DNA of 45,760 nucleotides, taken from the NCBI GenBank assembly GCA_030849075.1, contig JASAOO010003352.1, forward strand, positions 1-45,760, written 5' to 3'. Of this stretch, positions 45,726-45,760 are shown piece after piece. The notes beneath the pieces are model-generated. The model saw only the letters and a list, made by a program, of their open reading frames with translations, had not been told where the DNA came from and made no database searches. Position numbers and translations under genes: made by a program. The first letter of the stretch is position 1, and each line of letters begins with the position of its first letter. This stretch comes from Zelonia costaricensis (Eukaryota > Euglenozoa > Kinetoplastea > Trypanosomatida > Trypanosomatidae).

Positions 45726-45760
45726 CATCCGTGACAGGATTCGAACCTGCAACCCTCTGA
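45726..45760 (-). tRNA. 3' end of a tRNA (probably tRNA-Arg), truncated by the window edge
   Basis: On the minus strand the sequence ends with a T arm gcagg-ttcgaat-cctgt, a seven-base acceptor strand cacggat and discriminator G. It is preceded by a short variable loop and the anticodon-stem remnant tcaga. The B box ggttcgaatcc is perfect. The G discriminator with a short variable arm, and the similarity of tcagagggttgcagg to eukaryotic tRNA-Arg(UCG/CCG), suggest Arg. The anticodon lies beyond the window, so identity is an inference. Confidence 0.8.

Noticed and set aside
1..45760. CRISPR arrays, bacterial operons, telomeric repeats, spliced-leader or SIDER/ingi retroelement signatures
   Set aside because: Looked for by eye across the window. 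No spaced direct repeats, no TTAGGG arrays, and no recognisable spliced-leader or retroelement signature sequence were found.

Overview
This window is nuclear DNA of a trypanosomatid, most likely Leishmaniinae (Leishmania, Porcisia, Endotrypanum and relatives). The signs are intron-less, GC-rich genes in long same-strand runs; polypyrimidine tract + AG signals ahead of start codons where trans-splicing would occur; CA/GT microsatellites and long G or C runs between genes; 5S rRNA genes with a typical kinetoplastid core; and family members such as a mercaptopyruvate sulfurtransferase with the C-terminal extension seen in Leishmania. From memory, the 51 kDa complex I subunit, the sulfurtransferase and a PSA-like surface antigen lie together on chromosome 5 of Leishmania; that synteny was not checked here.

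Layout. 1-2880: no gene, purine- and CA-rich, one single-N gap. 2881-18481: minus-strand polycistronic unit, read right to left from the switch region: coiled-coil mitochondrial protein of unknown function (445 aa), AFG1-like AAA ATPase, L-type lectin, MORN/ankyrin-like protein, RAD21/SCC1 cohesin kleisin, EEF1AKMT4-like methyltransferase. 18482-19278: divergent strand-switch region, the expected Pol II start zone. 19279-35651: plus-strand unit: stomatin-like protein 2, small mitochondrial single-span protein, DRC7 (axonemal nexin-dynein regulatory complex), TRM11 tRNA methyltransferase, RING-like mini protein, twin CX9C protein, complex I 51 kDa subunit (NDUFV1), 3-mercaptopyruvate sulfurtransferase. 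36237-36562: two identical 5S rRNA genes in tandem. 36820-38376: frameshifted PSA-2/LRR surface antigen pseudogene on the minus strand, facing the plus-strand unit. 38377-45718: about 7 kb without a recognisable gene, switching from purine-rich to T/pyrimidine-rich near 39.35 kb. 45726-45760: 3' end of a minus-strand tRNA, probably Arg, cut by the window edge.

Functional themes. At least five of the 14 protein genes look mitochondrial (complex I subunit, SLP2, AFG1, twin CX9C, a small inner-membrane-like protein), plus the unknown coiled-coil protein by its presequence. Flagellum (DRC7, perhaps the MORN protein), chromosome cohesion (RAD21), tRNA/translation modification (TRM11, EEF1A methyltransferase), secretory lectin and sulfur metabolism make up the rest. 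Gene order in trypanosomatid units does not imply co-function.

No clear novel multi-gene system was found. The observations most worth a second look are a likely false 132-bp assembly duplication, an asymmetry of CA repeats before and GT repeats after ORFs, a perfect 14-bp inverted repeat in a 3' UTR, 5S genes with apparently compensatory helix changes, a repeated Tyr-x3-Leu motif in the unknown mitochondrial protein, and the gene-less right flank.
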